A stretch of DNA of 8,083 nt from an uncultured Allobaculum sp. (GCA_948467695.1 CAOKFJ010000065.1:1-8083); one strand, 5' to 3'. Shown: positions 1-7,002, counted from the stretch's first letter. The notes: generated by a model from the letters alone, not told the origin. Translations and numbers: made by a program.

Positions 1-2844
1 AACAGCTCTGTTTTCATGCGTAAGGTGAGTGTTGTACACAACAAGCGTGTGTCCGTCTTTTTCCACTTCCATTTTCTGCCATGCTCTAGGCTCATCAATG
101 CCTTCGGAGAACAGCATTCCGCCATCAGTATTCTTCGCTTCAAGAGAAGAAATAATGCCGACACCGTATTCTCCGCCGGAGTAGTCGATCGCTTTCTGGA
201 AAGAGGTATGTGTGTACGTACCATAGGAAGCGATGCGCTCAAGCATGTCGAAGTTGTTTCTTCCAGTATTTACATCGATTTCCTGAACACCGGCAATCGC
301 AACTGCGTTGTCTTTAAGCTGATCATTCATTGCTTTCAGATCAGGGTTTTTGCCTGCTGCGAGGTTGTAGCTGGCAATGCGGATGGAATCTTCAGGGACG
401 AAAGGTTTCAGTCCGCGAATAGCTGCATCCAGAGCATCGTATGCTTCTTTGAGTTCTTCGGATGTTGCGTTTTCTTTAGCGACTGCAGCGCGTGCGGCTT
501 CAATCGCTGCTGCAAGAGCTGCAAAACTTTCTGCTGTATAGCCTTCTTCAGAATATTTCTGCGCCTCTTCGATCAGTTTGCTGACCTCTTCTTTTGTTGT
601 TGCTGAATCTGCACGATAGAGTTCAGCGATTTCAGCATCGGAATATACGCGGTTGAACATCTTCAGTTCATCAATTGCGCCATTCATGAAGCCTGTGCTT
701 TCCATACCGGATTTAGCGCAGTGACCGATTCGCGTGAACGGACCTTTGATTGCTGTCGCAACGGAACCGTTCTTTTCGCCATTGACGTACAGGGTTGTGC
801 TCGAACCATTGGAGACAAACGCAAGGTGTACCCACTCATCAAGGGGAGCAGAGTAATCGAACTGTTCGTCTACAACACTGAATTTTGTCAGACCGACTTT
901 ACCTGTGTTTTTCCACTGGTCAAGTTTGATCTCGCCTTCATTTCCGGAGATCAGAACCGCATTTGTGCCTGAGCTTGCTTCGCGTTTAACCCACATGGAC
1001 GCTGTCCACAGGTTGGTCATATCGTCTTCGCGGTCGAGATCAATGCAGGTGTTTCCGTCAAAATGAATCGCTTTGCCGCGAACGCCGTCTACAAATTCCG
1101 GATTTCCCGCGATGGTTCCTGTGTATTCGCCTTCATTGTCTTTGACAGTGCTGCCCTGACCTTCTTCAAACGAGAAGGTGGAGTTTACAGGAACATAGGG
1201 TTTCGGCCAGATGATTTCATCTCGGCGCAGGGATACGCCCTCATTGACAAGACGTGTATCGTACTGCGCAATGCGGCCTTTGTATTCATCCCAGGAACGC
1301 ATATCTTTGGGTGTCCAGCCGACTTCGGCATGACCGGCAACACGCGGATAAATCATGTAATCGAGCGCGTAGTTGTCGTTGATCGTTTCTGTCCACAGAC
1401 AGCATTCGATACCAATGATATGTTCTTTCGAACCGTATTCTGTCGGATCCCATTTGTAGGAATCGTCAACCGGGTTGAGTGTTGCCCATGTCAGACCATA
1501 CTTGGACGCATTGTCGTATTTCATGTCCATGTAGGCATGGTGAGCAGGCGTTACAACGTAGTTGAGATCGCCTTTGAGTTTGGAGTTGTTTGTCTGCCAG
1601 TACTGAACGATATTGTTCTGCTGGAGTTCTTTGTCTCCGGAAGCAAGCAGAGCGTCATCGAAATTCTGCCAGCCCATAACCTTCTTGCCATATTTGTTAC
1701 CGATCTTGGCAACACGCTGCATGAAGTAGTTGTAGTCTGCTTTCGCTGTGGAATGCGCTTCGTCACCACCGAGGTTGATGATCTCGCAGGGAGAAATTTC
1801 TGCAACCTGACGAACGACTTCTTCAACAAAGGCGTAGGTTTTTTCATTGTGAACTTCAAGAGAAGCCCAACCGACATCGTAGCCGTCGTACGGCTGCGAG
1901 TTGTTGTAGTTTCCGGCGTGCGGTTTTCCGTCTTCTGTCGAGCTCAGGAAGTCGAGAGAGACAAGAGCGGCCCATGCATGTGCAGGCATGTCAAACTCAG
2001 GAATAATTTCAACGTTGCGCTCAGCTGCATAGGCAACCAGTTCTTTGTACTGTTCCTGTGTGTAGTAGCCGGGTTCATAGCTGTTCGTGCTGCACGATCT
2101 GGAGTCGCCGATCGTGAGCAGCTTGCTTAAGGATTCGCCATACATCTCGCCCTTGATTTCCAGACGCCAGCCCTGGTCGTCCGAGAGATGCATGTGCAGT
2201 TTGTTGATTTTGAACTGGGAGATCAGATCGATCTGGCGCTCGACTTCTTCAACGGTGAAGAAGTGACGGGCAACGTCAAGGTGCATTCCTCGATAACCAT
2301 ATTCCGGTTTATCGGTGATATCTGCTTCCTTGATTCTCCAGTCGCCGTTTTCAACGACCTCCTGTTTTTCGATGTCCGAGTTGAACATCTGACGCAGAGT
2401 CTGCGTTCCATTGTAAACACCCGCAGGTTCATAAGCGCTGATGACAACGCCTTCTGCTCCGGATGTCAACGTGTAGCCTTCGTCTTCAAGATTTTTAAGA
2501 TCCTGGTCGGTAGTCAAGAGGATATCGCTTGAATCTGCATTCTCGCCCGATTTAACTTCAAGGGGATATCCTGTCGATTTTCTCAATCGTGCCGCAAGCA
2601 GCTGTGCCGTCGTATCCAGCTGTTTCAAATCCTCCTTGTCATCGGAACTGATGACAATATCAGAACTTTCCGTCAGCGTGAAGACGCCATCCTTAAACGT
2701 GCATTCAACAGGTTTAGGAATAAGCGCCGGATCAGGCAGATTTTCGTCGGCTGCCAGAATGGGACTGGATGCCAGACCGGAGACAGTCCCGAACATCATG
2801 CATGCTGACAATGATGCGGCGACGATCTTTTTTAGATTTACCAT
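1..2844 (-). CDS. Secreted GH20 beta-N-acetylhexosaminidase with LamG, FIVAR and EEP domains (3' end outside window)
   Basis: The frame is open from ATG at 2844 to the left edge: 948 codons without a stop, C-terminus missing. AAAGGA lies 8 bases before the ATG. Residues 1-30 form a signal peptide (K5-K6, hydrophobic stretch, likely cleavage after ILA or ILAA); an LSAC lipobox-like string ends at C15 but hydrophobic residues continue past it. Residues about 35-165 resemble the GH20 N-terminal domain. The catalytic barrel begins near GYRGMH (183-188), contains HLSDDQGW, carries the catalytic pair D361-E362 in NLGGDEAH, and ends after LWTE (483-486). A LamG/concanavalin-like domain spans about 553-746, a helical FIVAR-like module about 749-812, and an EEP-fold domain starts near 820 with SYN, VQEID (E855) and NTHLTH (938-943). 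Family knowledge predicts release of terminal GlcNAc/GalNAc from glycans outside the cell. The role of the EEP domain is unknown (nuclease or phosphodiesterase). GH20 is certain; exact substrate is not. Confidence 0.95.
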   Translation of the reverse strand, partial: MVNLKKIVAASLSACMMFGTVSGLASSPILAADENLPDPALIPKPVECTFKDGVFTLTESSDIVISSDDKEDLKQLDTTAQLLAARLRKSTGYPLEVKSGENADSSDILLTTDQDLKNLEDEGYTLTSGAEGVVISAYEPAGVYNGTQTLRQMFNSDIEKQEVVENGDWRIKEADITDKPEYGYRGMHLDVARHFFTVEEVERQIDLISQFKINKLHMHLSDDQGWRLEIKGEMYGESLSKLLTIGDSRSCSTNSYEPGYYTQEQYKELVAYAAERNVEIIPEFDMPAHAWAALVSLDFLSSTEDGKPHAGNYNNSQPYDGYDVGWASLEVHNEKTYAFVEEVVRQVAEISPCEIINLGGDEAHSTAKADYNYFMQRVAKIGNKYGKKVMGWQNFDDALLASGDKELQQNNIVQYWQTNNSKLKGDLNYVVTPAHHAYMDMKYDNASKYGLTWATLNPVDDSYKWDPTEYGSKEHIIGIECCLWTETINDNYALDYMIYPRVAGHAEVGWTPKDMRSWDEYKGRIAQYDTRLVNEGVSLRRDEIIWPKPYVPVNSTFSFEEGQGSTVKDNEGEYTGTIAGNPEFVDGVRGKAIHFDGNTCIDLDREDDMTNLWTASMWVKREASSGTNAVLISGNEGEIKLDQWKNTGKVGLTKFSVVDEQFDYSAPLDEWVHLAFVSNGSSTTLYVNGEKNGSVATAIKGPFTRIGHCAKSGMESTGFMNGAIDELKMFNRVYSDAEIAELYRADSATTKEEVSKLIEEAQKYSEEGYTAESFAALAAAIEAARAAVAKENATSEELKEAYDALDAAIRGLKPFVPEDSIRIASYNLAAGKNPDLKAMNDQLKDNAVAIAGVQEIDVNTGRNNFDMLERIASYGTYTHTSFQKAIDYSGGEYGVGIISSLEAKNTDGGMLFSEGIDEPRAWQKMEVEKDGHTLVVYNTHLTHENRAV

Positions 2845-3011
2845 AAATCCATTCCTTTCTTTTTCTCTTCTTGCGCAGCGCAAGCTTTTAAGACGATAAA
2901 AAGGAATTGCACTGCAAATTGGGTTTGAAGCACACAGCCATCCTTGCCTGTTTATGCAGGCTACAAGCAGACATGCAAAGAAGGCGCAGTTTCATGACCC
3001 CTCGTGTAAAT

Positions 3012-3036
3012 TCTATAATCAAGCTAAGCGCTTACA
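3012..3036 (-). promoter_or_regulatory. Candidate cre site and -10 box for the hexosaminidase gene
   Basis: On the minus strand TGTAAGCGCTTAGC (3036-3023) matches the core of the Gram-positive catabolite-responsive element, with a perfect TAAGCGCTTA palindrome at its centre and mismatches only at the 3' end. A TATAGA -10-like hexamer (3017-3012) follows six bases later. No good -35 is visible at 17 bases. If this is the promoter, the cre lies in its spacer, where bound CcpA would block transcription, and the leader would be about 160 bases. The cre match is seen; CcpA control is inferred from the family. Confidence 0.5.
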
Positions 3037-3352
3037 CAGTTTACAAACCGAATAAAGAAAACAAATTACCAAACCAAGCAAATTTATTGATGATTCAAAC
3101 GCATTTATGTTACAGAGTAGTAACATTTAACCCGAAATTCGTAAGAAAACGGATTGAACATCTATAACCTCCATTTTTCTTGACGCTGGAAGTTTGTTTT
3201 AGCTGACTATGGATATGCGGATCTGGAAAGATGAATGTCCATTCGGCATCAGCGTCTGCTAAGCGTTTTTGAATGACGGGTTCTTGATTTGCGCCATATC
3301 GAATGCTTTGCCAAGCATGAACTGCACAACCAGCAACGCATCTTTGAACGTC

Positions 3353-3400
3353 AAAATCCGGTTTGCCTTTTTCTGTCATAGAAAATGCAAACCGGATTTT
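3353..3400 (-). terminator. Terminator hairpin after the pyrophosphatase-like gene
   Basis: Arms 3353-3366 and 3387-3400 form a perfect 14-base-pair stem (AAAATCCGGTTTGC against its complement). The 20-base loop itself contains a further TTTTCT/AGAAAA pairing, giving a long hairpin. It begins 11 bases after the minus-strand stop at 3412. A/T tracts at both outer ends make it potentially bidirectional, although no plus-strand gene enters from the left. Confidence 0.75.
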
Positions 3401-3411
3401 ATACTGCTCAA

Positions 3412-3774
3412 TTATCGGCGAATGAGAATTCCACGCATATTCGGTTTCGTATTGTGCGTTCTATATACCGCCTTCTTCTCGTCTTCGGAGCATCCAATCA
3501 GAATTTTGATCTCAGAATCACCTTTCATCAAATCGACAATGCACATGAGGGCATCCACGGATCTGCCTTGTGTCCCTAGCCAGATGTCGATCCCTTCTCC
3601 ATCCATTGATTTCGTATGTGTCAAATAACCATAATCCACTTCATAAATAAAATCAGGAAATTTCGGATGCGCTGTTCCTTTTGGGCGATCGATAACGATC
3701 TCTGATCGCTGCACCAGACGCTCAAGCGCTCCCCAGAATTCTTCATCAAATGCATGCAGTGAGTTGTCATCCAT
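3412..3774 (-). CDS. Short inorganic pyrophosphatase-like protein
   Basis: A 120-residue cytoplasmic protein without signal peptide or membrane segment. The start is ATG at 3774, because AGGAGG lies 7 bases upstream; an in-frame ATG at 3813 has no such site and would add 14 residues. The central part resembles family I soluble pyrophosphatases: IVIDRPKG (26-33), VDYGY (46-50) and a metal-binding-like DGEGID (58-63), followed by DSEIK (86-90). Family I enzymes hydrolyse pyrophosphate to phosphate and are usually about 170 residues. This protein is much shorter, and the second aspartate of the usual D-x-D-P-x-D motif is a glutamate and the proline a glycine. It belongs to a compact branch commonly annotated as inorganic pyrophosphatase; activity is unproven. 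It is monocistronic: the sirTM terminator lies upstream and its own terminator follows. Confidence 0.75.
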   Translation of the reverse strand: MDDNSLHAFDEEFWGALERLVQRSEIVIDRPKGTAHPKFPDFIYEVDYGYLTHTKSMDGEGIDIWLGTQGRSVDALMCIVDLMKGDSEIKILIGCSEDEKKAVYRTHNTKPNMRGILIRR

Positions 3775-3930
3775 ACGTGTCCCTCCTCGCCTCTTCTCAA
3801 TTGCTATATTCAATTGCCATTCTTGATTTCATCTTGCCGCATATTCTGCAGGACTGTAGAAACGGCTCCATATCCATCTATATATTTATATATCTTTCTA
3901 TATCTTTTTTGATATCCTTCCTGCTCTGCG
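3775..3930 (-). promoter_or_regulatory. AT-rich promoter region of the pyrophosphatase-like gene
   Basis: Between the sirTM terminator and the pyrophosphatase start lies a very AT-rich tract (3877-3915) with several TATA-like hexamers, including a 10-base tandem repeat (3889-3898 and 3899-3908). Closer to the gene, two CAATTG hexamers (3798-3803 and 3811-3816) flank CTATATT, a possible small operator. A promoter must be here if the terminator works, but I cannot choose a single -35/-10 pair. Confidence 0.4.
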
Positions 3931-3974
3931 CAAAAAAGCGCATCACGTTTCACAAAGGAAAACATGATGCGCTT
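3931..3974 (-). terminator. Rho-independent terminator of the sirTM operon
   Basis: AAGCGCATCA (3936-3945) pairs with TGATGCGCTT (3965-3974). After one C-A mismatch, GTTT/AAAC extends the stem around a 9-base loop. On the minus strand the stem is followed by a run of six T (3937-3932). It begins 33 bases after the sirTM stop codon, which is the classic arrangement. Confidence 0.88.
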
Positions 3975-4007
3975 GCTGCCGTAATAAGCAGTTCCTGCAT
4001 CTTATGG

Positions 4008-4955
4008 TCAGGAATGGTGATACCCTGAACAGTCTGCCGCTTTGTTCTGCGCAGGCGAAAGATAATCAAGCAGCGTGCTGATCTGTCCCTGAAGAACGAG
4101 CGACTGATTCTGAATATCTTCTGGAACTAGTTCCTCTTCCAGATTGACTGAAACAAGATGAGCTTTGGGATTATGCGCCACCAGTTTCCAGAAAGGTATT
4201 TTTATAATGCCTGGAGTATTGTAGCCCACGCCAAGTTCCAGAAACAGGATTTTGGTATCGGCGTACCTTTCAAGAAAGTCATGATAGCGTTTCTGCGCCG
4301 CGTACCATCCCTCATCCTGCACAAAATGGTTGTCGATGCGCAGATTCATCGTCATTGGTCTGCCGCATACAGGACAATGCGGAACCAGATCAGAAGGAAT
4401 CTTCATATCCCGCTGACGAGCGATCATCTCGCGTACGACCGATTCATTATCGTATGTCTGTTCATGACAGGGAACAGAACATTGCCATAAGCCGTAGTCC
4501 CCCTGCATGTAATACAAGCGTCCGGGATCAAAGCCGGCAAGCTGAAACTGGTGATCAACATTGGTGGTGATAACAAAATAGTTTTTGTCTTTGACTAGTG
4601 AAAGCAGCTGATCATATACGGATCCAGGGGCTTTTTCATAGCGATTGATGAAAATGTGCCTGCTCCACCATGCCCAGTATTCTTCGAGCGTTTTAAACGG
4701 ATAGAATCCGCCGCTGTACATATCGGTAATGCCATACTTCTCCTGAAAATCCTTGAAATAGCGTTCGAAACGCTCTCCAGAGTATGTCAGTCCTGCAGCG
4801 CTCGAAAGACCTGCGCCCGCGCCGATCACAATCGCATCTGCCTGCTCGATCAGATCGCGCACGTATTCGAGAGGGTAGCTTCGCGCAGAATCGGCTGCCG
4901 TTTTTTCGGGCGAAAGAGCGGCATGATCTGTTCGTTTTCCGGTTTCGTTTTTCAC
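4008..4955 (-). CDS. sirTM: Class M sirtuin (SirTM), predicted protein ADP-ribosyltransferase
   Basis: A 315-residue NAD-dependent sirtuin-fold protein. The NAD-binding loop is GAGAGLSSAAG (45-55) followed by LTYSG instead of the PDFR of deacetylase sirtuins. TTNVD (130-134) supplies the conserved N132 and D134. MQGDYG (150-155) has Q151 where deacetylases have the catalytic histidine, a hallmark of SirTM. A zinc ribbon is formed by C159, C163, C194 and C197. SirTMs transfer ADP-ribose, in studied cases to a lipoylated GcvH-like protein. The start is chosen as GTG at 4955, four bases after the macrodomain stop; the frame is open further upstream (ATGs at 5021 and near it), but those overlap the macrodomain. 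The SD is weak (AGGG about 9 bases away), which suggests translational coupling. No GcvH-L or lipoate ligase lies in the window, so the target is unknown. Confidence 0.92.
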   Translation of the reverse strand: MKNETGKRTDHAALSPEKTAADSARSYPLEYVRDLIEQADAIVIGAGAGLSSAAGLTYSGERFERYFKDFQEKYGITDMYSGGFYPFKTLEEYWAWWSRHIFINRYEKAPGSVYDQLLSLVKDKNYFVITTNVDHQFQLAGFDPGRLYYMQGDYGLWQCSVPCHEQTYDNESVVREMIARQRDMKIPSDLVPHCPVCGRPMTMNLRIDNHFVQDEGWYAAQKRYHDFLERYADTKILFLELGVGYNTPGIIKIPFWKLVAHNPKAHLVSVNLEEELVPEDIQNQSLVLQGQISTLLDYLSPAQNKAADCSGYHHS

Positions 4956-4959
4956 TTCG

Positions 4960-5757
4960 CTACGCCCTGTCTTCTTTGAGCAGCCTGCGGTAAATCGCTT
5001 CATCTTCATCTTTGAACACATTGAAAATCACCTCCTCGATCGTGGAATTGTGCGCAAGAAAAGCGTTGACGGTTTTCACGGCGATCTTCGCCGCTTCTTC
5101 ATGCGGAAAGCGGAATTCGCCTGTCGAAATGCAGCAGAACGCAATGCTTTCCAGATTGTTCTTTGCGGCAAGTTCAAGACAGGAGCGATAGCACGATGCC
5201 AGTTCTTTGCGATCCTTGCGCGTCACTTGTCCATAGATGATCGGTCCAACGGTATGAATGACATATTAAGCCGGCAGATTGTACCCTCGGGTGATTTTTG
5301 CTTGTCCGGTCTTTTCCGGATAGCCCTGCGCTTTCATCAGTTTGTCGCATTCTTCGCGCAGTTCCAGACCGGCTGCTGAATGGATGGCGTTATCAATGCA
5401 TCCATGACAGGGAACAAAACAGCCAAGCAGCGCGGAATTAGCGGCATTGACAATCGCATCGACATGAAGACGCGTGATATCGCCTTTCCATAAAACGATG
5501 CGCGGATTGGCACGGGTTGGAACAAGCGCATCGGCATAGACAATGCCGCGCTCTTTTTTCTGCTCGCAAAGCACGTCATCTTCAAGCGCTTTGAACTTGG
5601 AAGAAAGAGGCATCGGCGGACGCACGTTCATCAGCGAGCGCAGCAGACGTCTGCGGCTTTCTTGATCTTGTCCAAAGAGTTCCGCCTGTTGTGCATACTC
5701 AGGCATTTCTGCCAGAAGCATTTCAATCAGTTTTTCGATTTTCTCATTCTGATTCAT
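4960..5757 (-). pseudogene. Zinc-type macrodomain ADP-ribosylhydrolase, interrupted by in-frame TAA
   Basis: One continuous frame of 265 codons plus stop is broken only by TAA at 5268-5266 (codon 164). Both halves are well conserved: before it KGDITRL (91-97), NAANS (104-108), zinc-binding-type [15 protein letters not shown] (112-126) and [13 protein letters not shown]; after it YVIHTVGPIIYG (165-176) and the second ligand loop STGEFRFP (211-218). Relatives have lysine after LPA, so a single A-to-T change (AAA to TAA) explains the break; no frame change is needed. The start is ATG at 5757 with AAGGAGG 8 bases upstream. These macrodomains remove ADP-ribose added by SirTM. As written, a 163-residue product would lack the second substrate loop and should be inactive. 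A GTG at 5226 could restart but lacks an SD. Sequencing error or readthrough remain alternatives. Confidence 0.85.
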
Positions 5758-5857
5758 ACTTTCTTCCTCCTTTTTTAACCTTGATTTCTTTGCCACGATT
5801 TTTTCAACATACGCAGGAGATTTCAATTTATGTAAAAGACATTCTCCTCATTTTTTC

Positions 5858-5911
5858 GAAACAGTTCAGGAGCGATCAGCAGGCGATGTGTCCTGCCGGT
5901 GACACTGTTTC
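5858..5911. other. Stem-loop between the SnoaL and macrodomain genes
   Basis: GAAACAGT (5858-5865) and ACTGTTTC (5904-5911) form an 8-base-pair outer stem enclosing an inner hairpin GCAGG/CCTGC (5879-5883 and 5892-5896). It lies 15 bases after the SnoaL stop. On the minus strand it is followed by AAAAAA rather than T, so it is not a standard terminator; it may be a weak terminator, an mRNA-stabilising structure or chance. The rest of the 169-base gap is AT-rich and may hold the macrodomain promoter, but no clear one is seen. Confidence 0.4.
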
Positions 5912-5926
5912 TTGCATCCATGAAAA

Positions 5927-6700
5927 CTAGAATTTCCCGTTGTCATTTGCGCGATCGTTCGGTTCGGCAATTGTTTCCATTACATCCCAGTGCTCGGCGA
6001 TTTTTCCGTTTTCCACACGCCACAGGTCATAGTAGCTTGTGGGTCTGCCTCCGAATGTTCCCTCGCTGATTGCCAGCACGAAGTTTCCATTGGCAAGCAC
6101 CTGATGGACGGTGGTATAGACCATTTCAATGCCTTGAGCGGCGAATGCGGCAAGTGCTTCTCCCAGTCCGGACAAACCATCTGCGATTGCAACGTTGTGC
6201 TGAATGTAGGCATCTCCATTAAAGTAATCCGCTGTGCGCTCGGGACGATTGCCCTGCAGAACGTCATACAGGAAGTTTTTGACCAGTTCTCGGTTAGCTT
6301 CAGTCAGATCCTGTTCTTCCGCTTCAACAGGTCCATCGATCTGTGTATGTCCCGAGGGGTTGGGTGCGGCTTTTTTGGCGAGATTATCCCAGTGTTCGAT
6401 GATTTTTCCTTCATCGTCGAAGCGGAACACATCGAAGGCAACCTGTTCGCCTGCGCCGGCAAAATTGTATACCGACTGCAGAAAGACTTTGTCGCCATCT
6501 TCATAAGCGCGTACAACGTCCACCGTTGTTTTGACCGGCGCTTTTGCGAGTGCTTCCACCGCTGCGACGAAAGCGTCTCTTCCAGTGCCATAGGCGAGGT
6601 TATGCTGAATGTAGCCGGCGTTAAGCAGACTTGCTGCCAAGCGGGCATCTCCGTTTGCGAATGTGCTGATTAATGCGACTGCTTTTTCGATGGTTGTCAT
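5927..6700 (-). CDS. Tandem SnoaL-like (NTF2 superfamily) protein
   Basis: A 257-residue soluble protein with two copies of a SnoaL-like domain. Each copy has YIQHN in its first third (30-34 and 165-169) and an EHWD signature near its end (102-105 in GKIIEHWD, 236-239 in GKIAEHWD). The copies are joined by an acidic linker around 120-135. A single SnoaL domain is about 110-130 residues, so this is an internal duplication, perhaps making a dimer-like fold in one chain. SnoaL-like proteins include polyketide cyclases and many small-molecule enzymes of unknown role; substrate cannot be assigned. The start ATG at 6700 has AAGGAG 8 bases upstream. It is divergent from a HxlR regulator, which suggests control by that protein, and is followed after 169 bases by the macrodomain-sirTM pair. 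Confidence 0.88.
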   Translation of the reverse strand: MTTIEKAVALISTFANGDARLAASLLNAGYIQHNLAYGTGRDAFVAAVEALAKAPVKTTVDVVRAYEDGDKVFLQSVYNFAGAGEQVAFDVFRFDDEGKIIEHWDNLAKKAAPNPSGHTQIDGPVEAEEQDLTEANRELVKNFLYDVLQGNRPERTADYFNGDAYIQHNVAIADGLSGLGEALAAFAAQGIEMVYTTVHQVLANGNFVLAISEGTFGGRPTSYYDLWRVENGKIAEHWDVMETIAEPNDRANDNGKF

Positions 6701-6869
6701 ACTCTATTCTCCTTTTCTCGTGTGTGATGAGTCTTCATATACTGACTGCGCAAAGCTGAATGATTGCAGAAAATTTTCTATTTGCGATCTTTAGCGTTTC
6801 CGTCTTTGCGCTTGTATCGTATACCTTTAAAAACAACTCGATAAGTACGCACAATAAAGTGGTATAGGC

Positions 6870-6879
6870 ACCTTAAGGT
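6870..6879. promoter_or_regulatory. Palindrome ACCTTAAGGT, candidate regulator site
   Basis: A perfect 10-base palindrome with only weak symmetry in its flanks (TAGGC on the left, AACCA on the right). It sits 170 bases upstream of the SnoaL start, just upstream of the candidate SnoaL promoter, a plausible position for the divergent HxlR protein to bind. Family membership of the regulator is known; binding here is inferred. Confidence 0.35.
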
Positions 6880-7002
6880 AACCAATGGCTATCTAAAGCG
6901 TATTTGGACACAATTTTTACGAATGTTTTCGGGTATCAATTTCTCCTTCATTCGTCTATGCCGTCGTTCAGTGCAGAAGATGCGCTAAAATAAAACCAGA
7001 CT

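Larger units (their letters stand above)
2845..3411. other. 567-base gene-free region upstream of the hexosaminidase
   Basis: This stretch holds the hexosaminidase ribosome binding site (2853-2858 region), a palindrome CTTGCGC-A-GCGCAAG at 2870-2884, the candidate promoter/cre at 3012-3036, a small inverted repeat ATGTTAC/GTAACAT (3107-3113 and 3120-3126) and the pyrophosphatase terminator at 3353-3400. On the minus strand an 18-codon frame (3105-3161) starts with ATG six bases after a GGAGG, but its peptide is not recognisable. A minus-strand frame across 3110-3379 also stays open, but its only early ATG sits inside the terminator hairpin with no ribosome binding site, so I do not call a gene. 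The area may contain a decayed gene; I cannot identify it. Confidence 0.6.

Noticed and set aside
1063..2130. 355-codon plus-strand open frame opposite the hexosaminidase
   Set aside because: It is the complementary-strand shadow of the GH20 gene, whose minus-strand frame has a signal peptide, catalytic motifs and a ribosome binding site. The plus-strand translation has no recognisable motif.
3014..3019. Perfect plus-strand TATAAT as a rightward promoter
   Set aside because: No plus-strand gene follows for several kilobases and the -35 region (TTCATG) is poor; the site overlaps the minus-strand promoter/cre region.
3110..3379. 89-codon minus-strand open frame between the pyrophosphatase gene and the hexosaminidase
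   Set aside because: Its ATG lies inside the loop of the terminator hairpin, no ribosome binding site precedes it, and the peptide resembles nothing I know.
3353..3400. Long perfect inverted repeat as a miniature transposable element
   Set aside because: It is only 48 bases, has no target-site duplication at its ends, and sits 11 bases after a stop codon with A/T tracts, which fits a terminator.
4956..5021. N-terminal extension of SirTM to ATG at 5021
   Set aside because: It would add 22 residues overlapping the conserved C-terminus of the macrodomain frame, has no clear ribosome binding site, and is rich in lysine and arginine unlike a family N-terminus. The GTG four bases after the macrodomain stop is preferred, though not proven.
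5266..5757. Macrodomain break as a frameshift or as two separate genes
   Set aside because: Both halves are in the same frame and join at one TAA; the 39 bases between the TAA and the GTG at 5226 encode conserved macrodomain residues (YVIHTVGPIIYG), so this is a nonsense codon in one gene.
5990..6673. 227-codon plus-strand open frame opposite the SnoaL gene
   Set aside because: It overlaps almost fully the minus-strand SnoaL gene, which shows two matching domain repeats and a good ribosome binding site. The plus-strand frame shows neither.
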